A DNA stretch of 37,882 bases from a virus. This document shows, one piece after another, positions 37,867 through 37,882 of the stretch. Under the pieces are notes generated by a model. It made no database searches. It saw only the letters and a list, made by a program, of their open reading frames with translations, and had not been told where the DNA came from. The translations under genes and the position numbers were made by a program. The stretch spans positions 1-37,882 of IMG/VR virus record IMGVR_UViG_3300022227_000011. One strand, given 5' to 3'. Position 1 is the stretch's first letter, and every line of letters starts with the position of its first letter.

Positions 37867-37882
37867 TTCATTTTATTAACCC
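37737..37882. repeat. Terminal overlap, right copy
   Basis: Same as 1-147 with one A missing from the run at 37860-37862. This copy breaks the portal start codon frame. Confidence 0.85.

Noticed and set aside
1-37882. tRNA genes, CRISPR arrays, integrase, insertion sequences
   Set aside because: None found by eye: no cloverleaf with CCA-like end, no spaced repeats with unique spacers, no recombinase or transposase motifs.

Overview
The window is the essentially complete, circularly closed genome of a small AT-rich tailed phage with a contractile tail (myovirus morphotype). The last 146 bases repeat the first 147 bases with one base missing from an A run, so the unit length is about 37.7 kb. 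The T4-like/headful style large terminase and the lack of any integrase or CI-type repressor suggest a virulent, circularly permuted phage. A lysozyme plus nested Rz/Rz1 spanins point to a Gram-negative host, probably a gammaproteobacterium; the host genus cannot be fixed from the sequence.

Layout. (1) Minus strand 3883 to 136: small membrane and coiled-coil proteins, small and large terminase, two small genes, a terminator, a promoter, then the portal gene, which crosses the closure point and continues at 37866 to 36394. The Mu F-like minor head gene follows down to 35477. (2) Minus strand 6511 to 3979: early recombination operon with RecT, Gp157-like protein, small membrane and Cys-rich proteins, and SSB. 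(3) Plus strand 6632 to 9500: early operon divergent from recT, with a KilA-N protein, a RuvC-like nuclease, a C5 cytosine methyltransferase and several small proteins, closed by a strong terminator. (4) Minus strand 10741 to 9632: four small early genes including a Gp49-family gene. (5) Plus strand 10853 to 14092: replication module with a ribbon-helix-helix protein, a DUF1376 protein, a DnaB-type helicase and a NinB-like protein. (6) Plus strand 14202 to 17037: accessory genes, then lysis genes (membrane protein, lysozyme, holin-like, Rz, Rz1). (7) Minus strand 33049 to 17056: protease/scaffold, cement, major capsid, connectors, sheath, tube, frameshifted tail chaperones, tape measure, baseplate, spike and tail fibre/spike. 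(8) Plus strand 33229 to 35472: an accessory cassette (MT-A70 adenine methyltransferase, winged/HTH-like proteins and small proteins) lying inside the head gene cluster on the opposite strand.

The most unusual structure is an 81-bp, almost perfect inverted repeat (10761-10841 and 14100-14180) that brackets the replication module. Each arm holds a pair of divergent sigma70-like promoters and a TTGTCCA-N20-TGGACAA dyad, so the same control region is used at both ends, and one copy lies directly upstream of the ribbon-helix-helix gene. Other notable points are a TTTTTTC slip site with a long open -1 frame in the tail chaperone gene, a repeated gene-junction motif that in one copy carries an extra G and fuses a small gene to the lysozyme, a 13-unit 12-bp coding repeat, a 19-bp duplication that truncates the Gp49-family protein, a duplicated and decayed HTH gene, and an in-frame stop near the start of another cassette gene.

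Functional assignments rest on reading motifs and gene order by eye; no database search was run.
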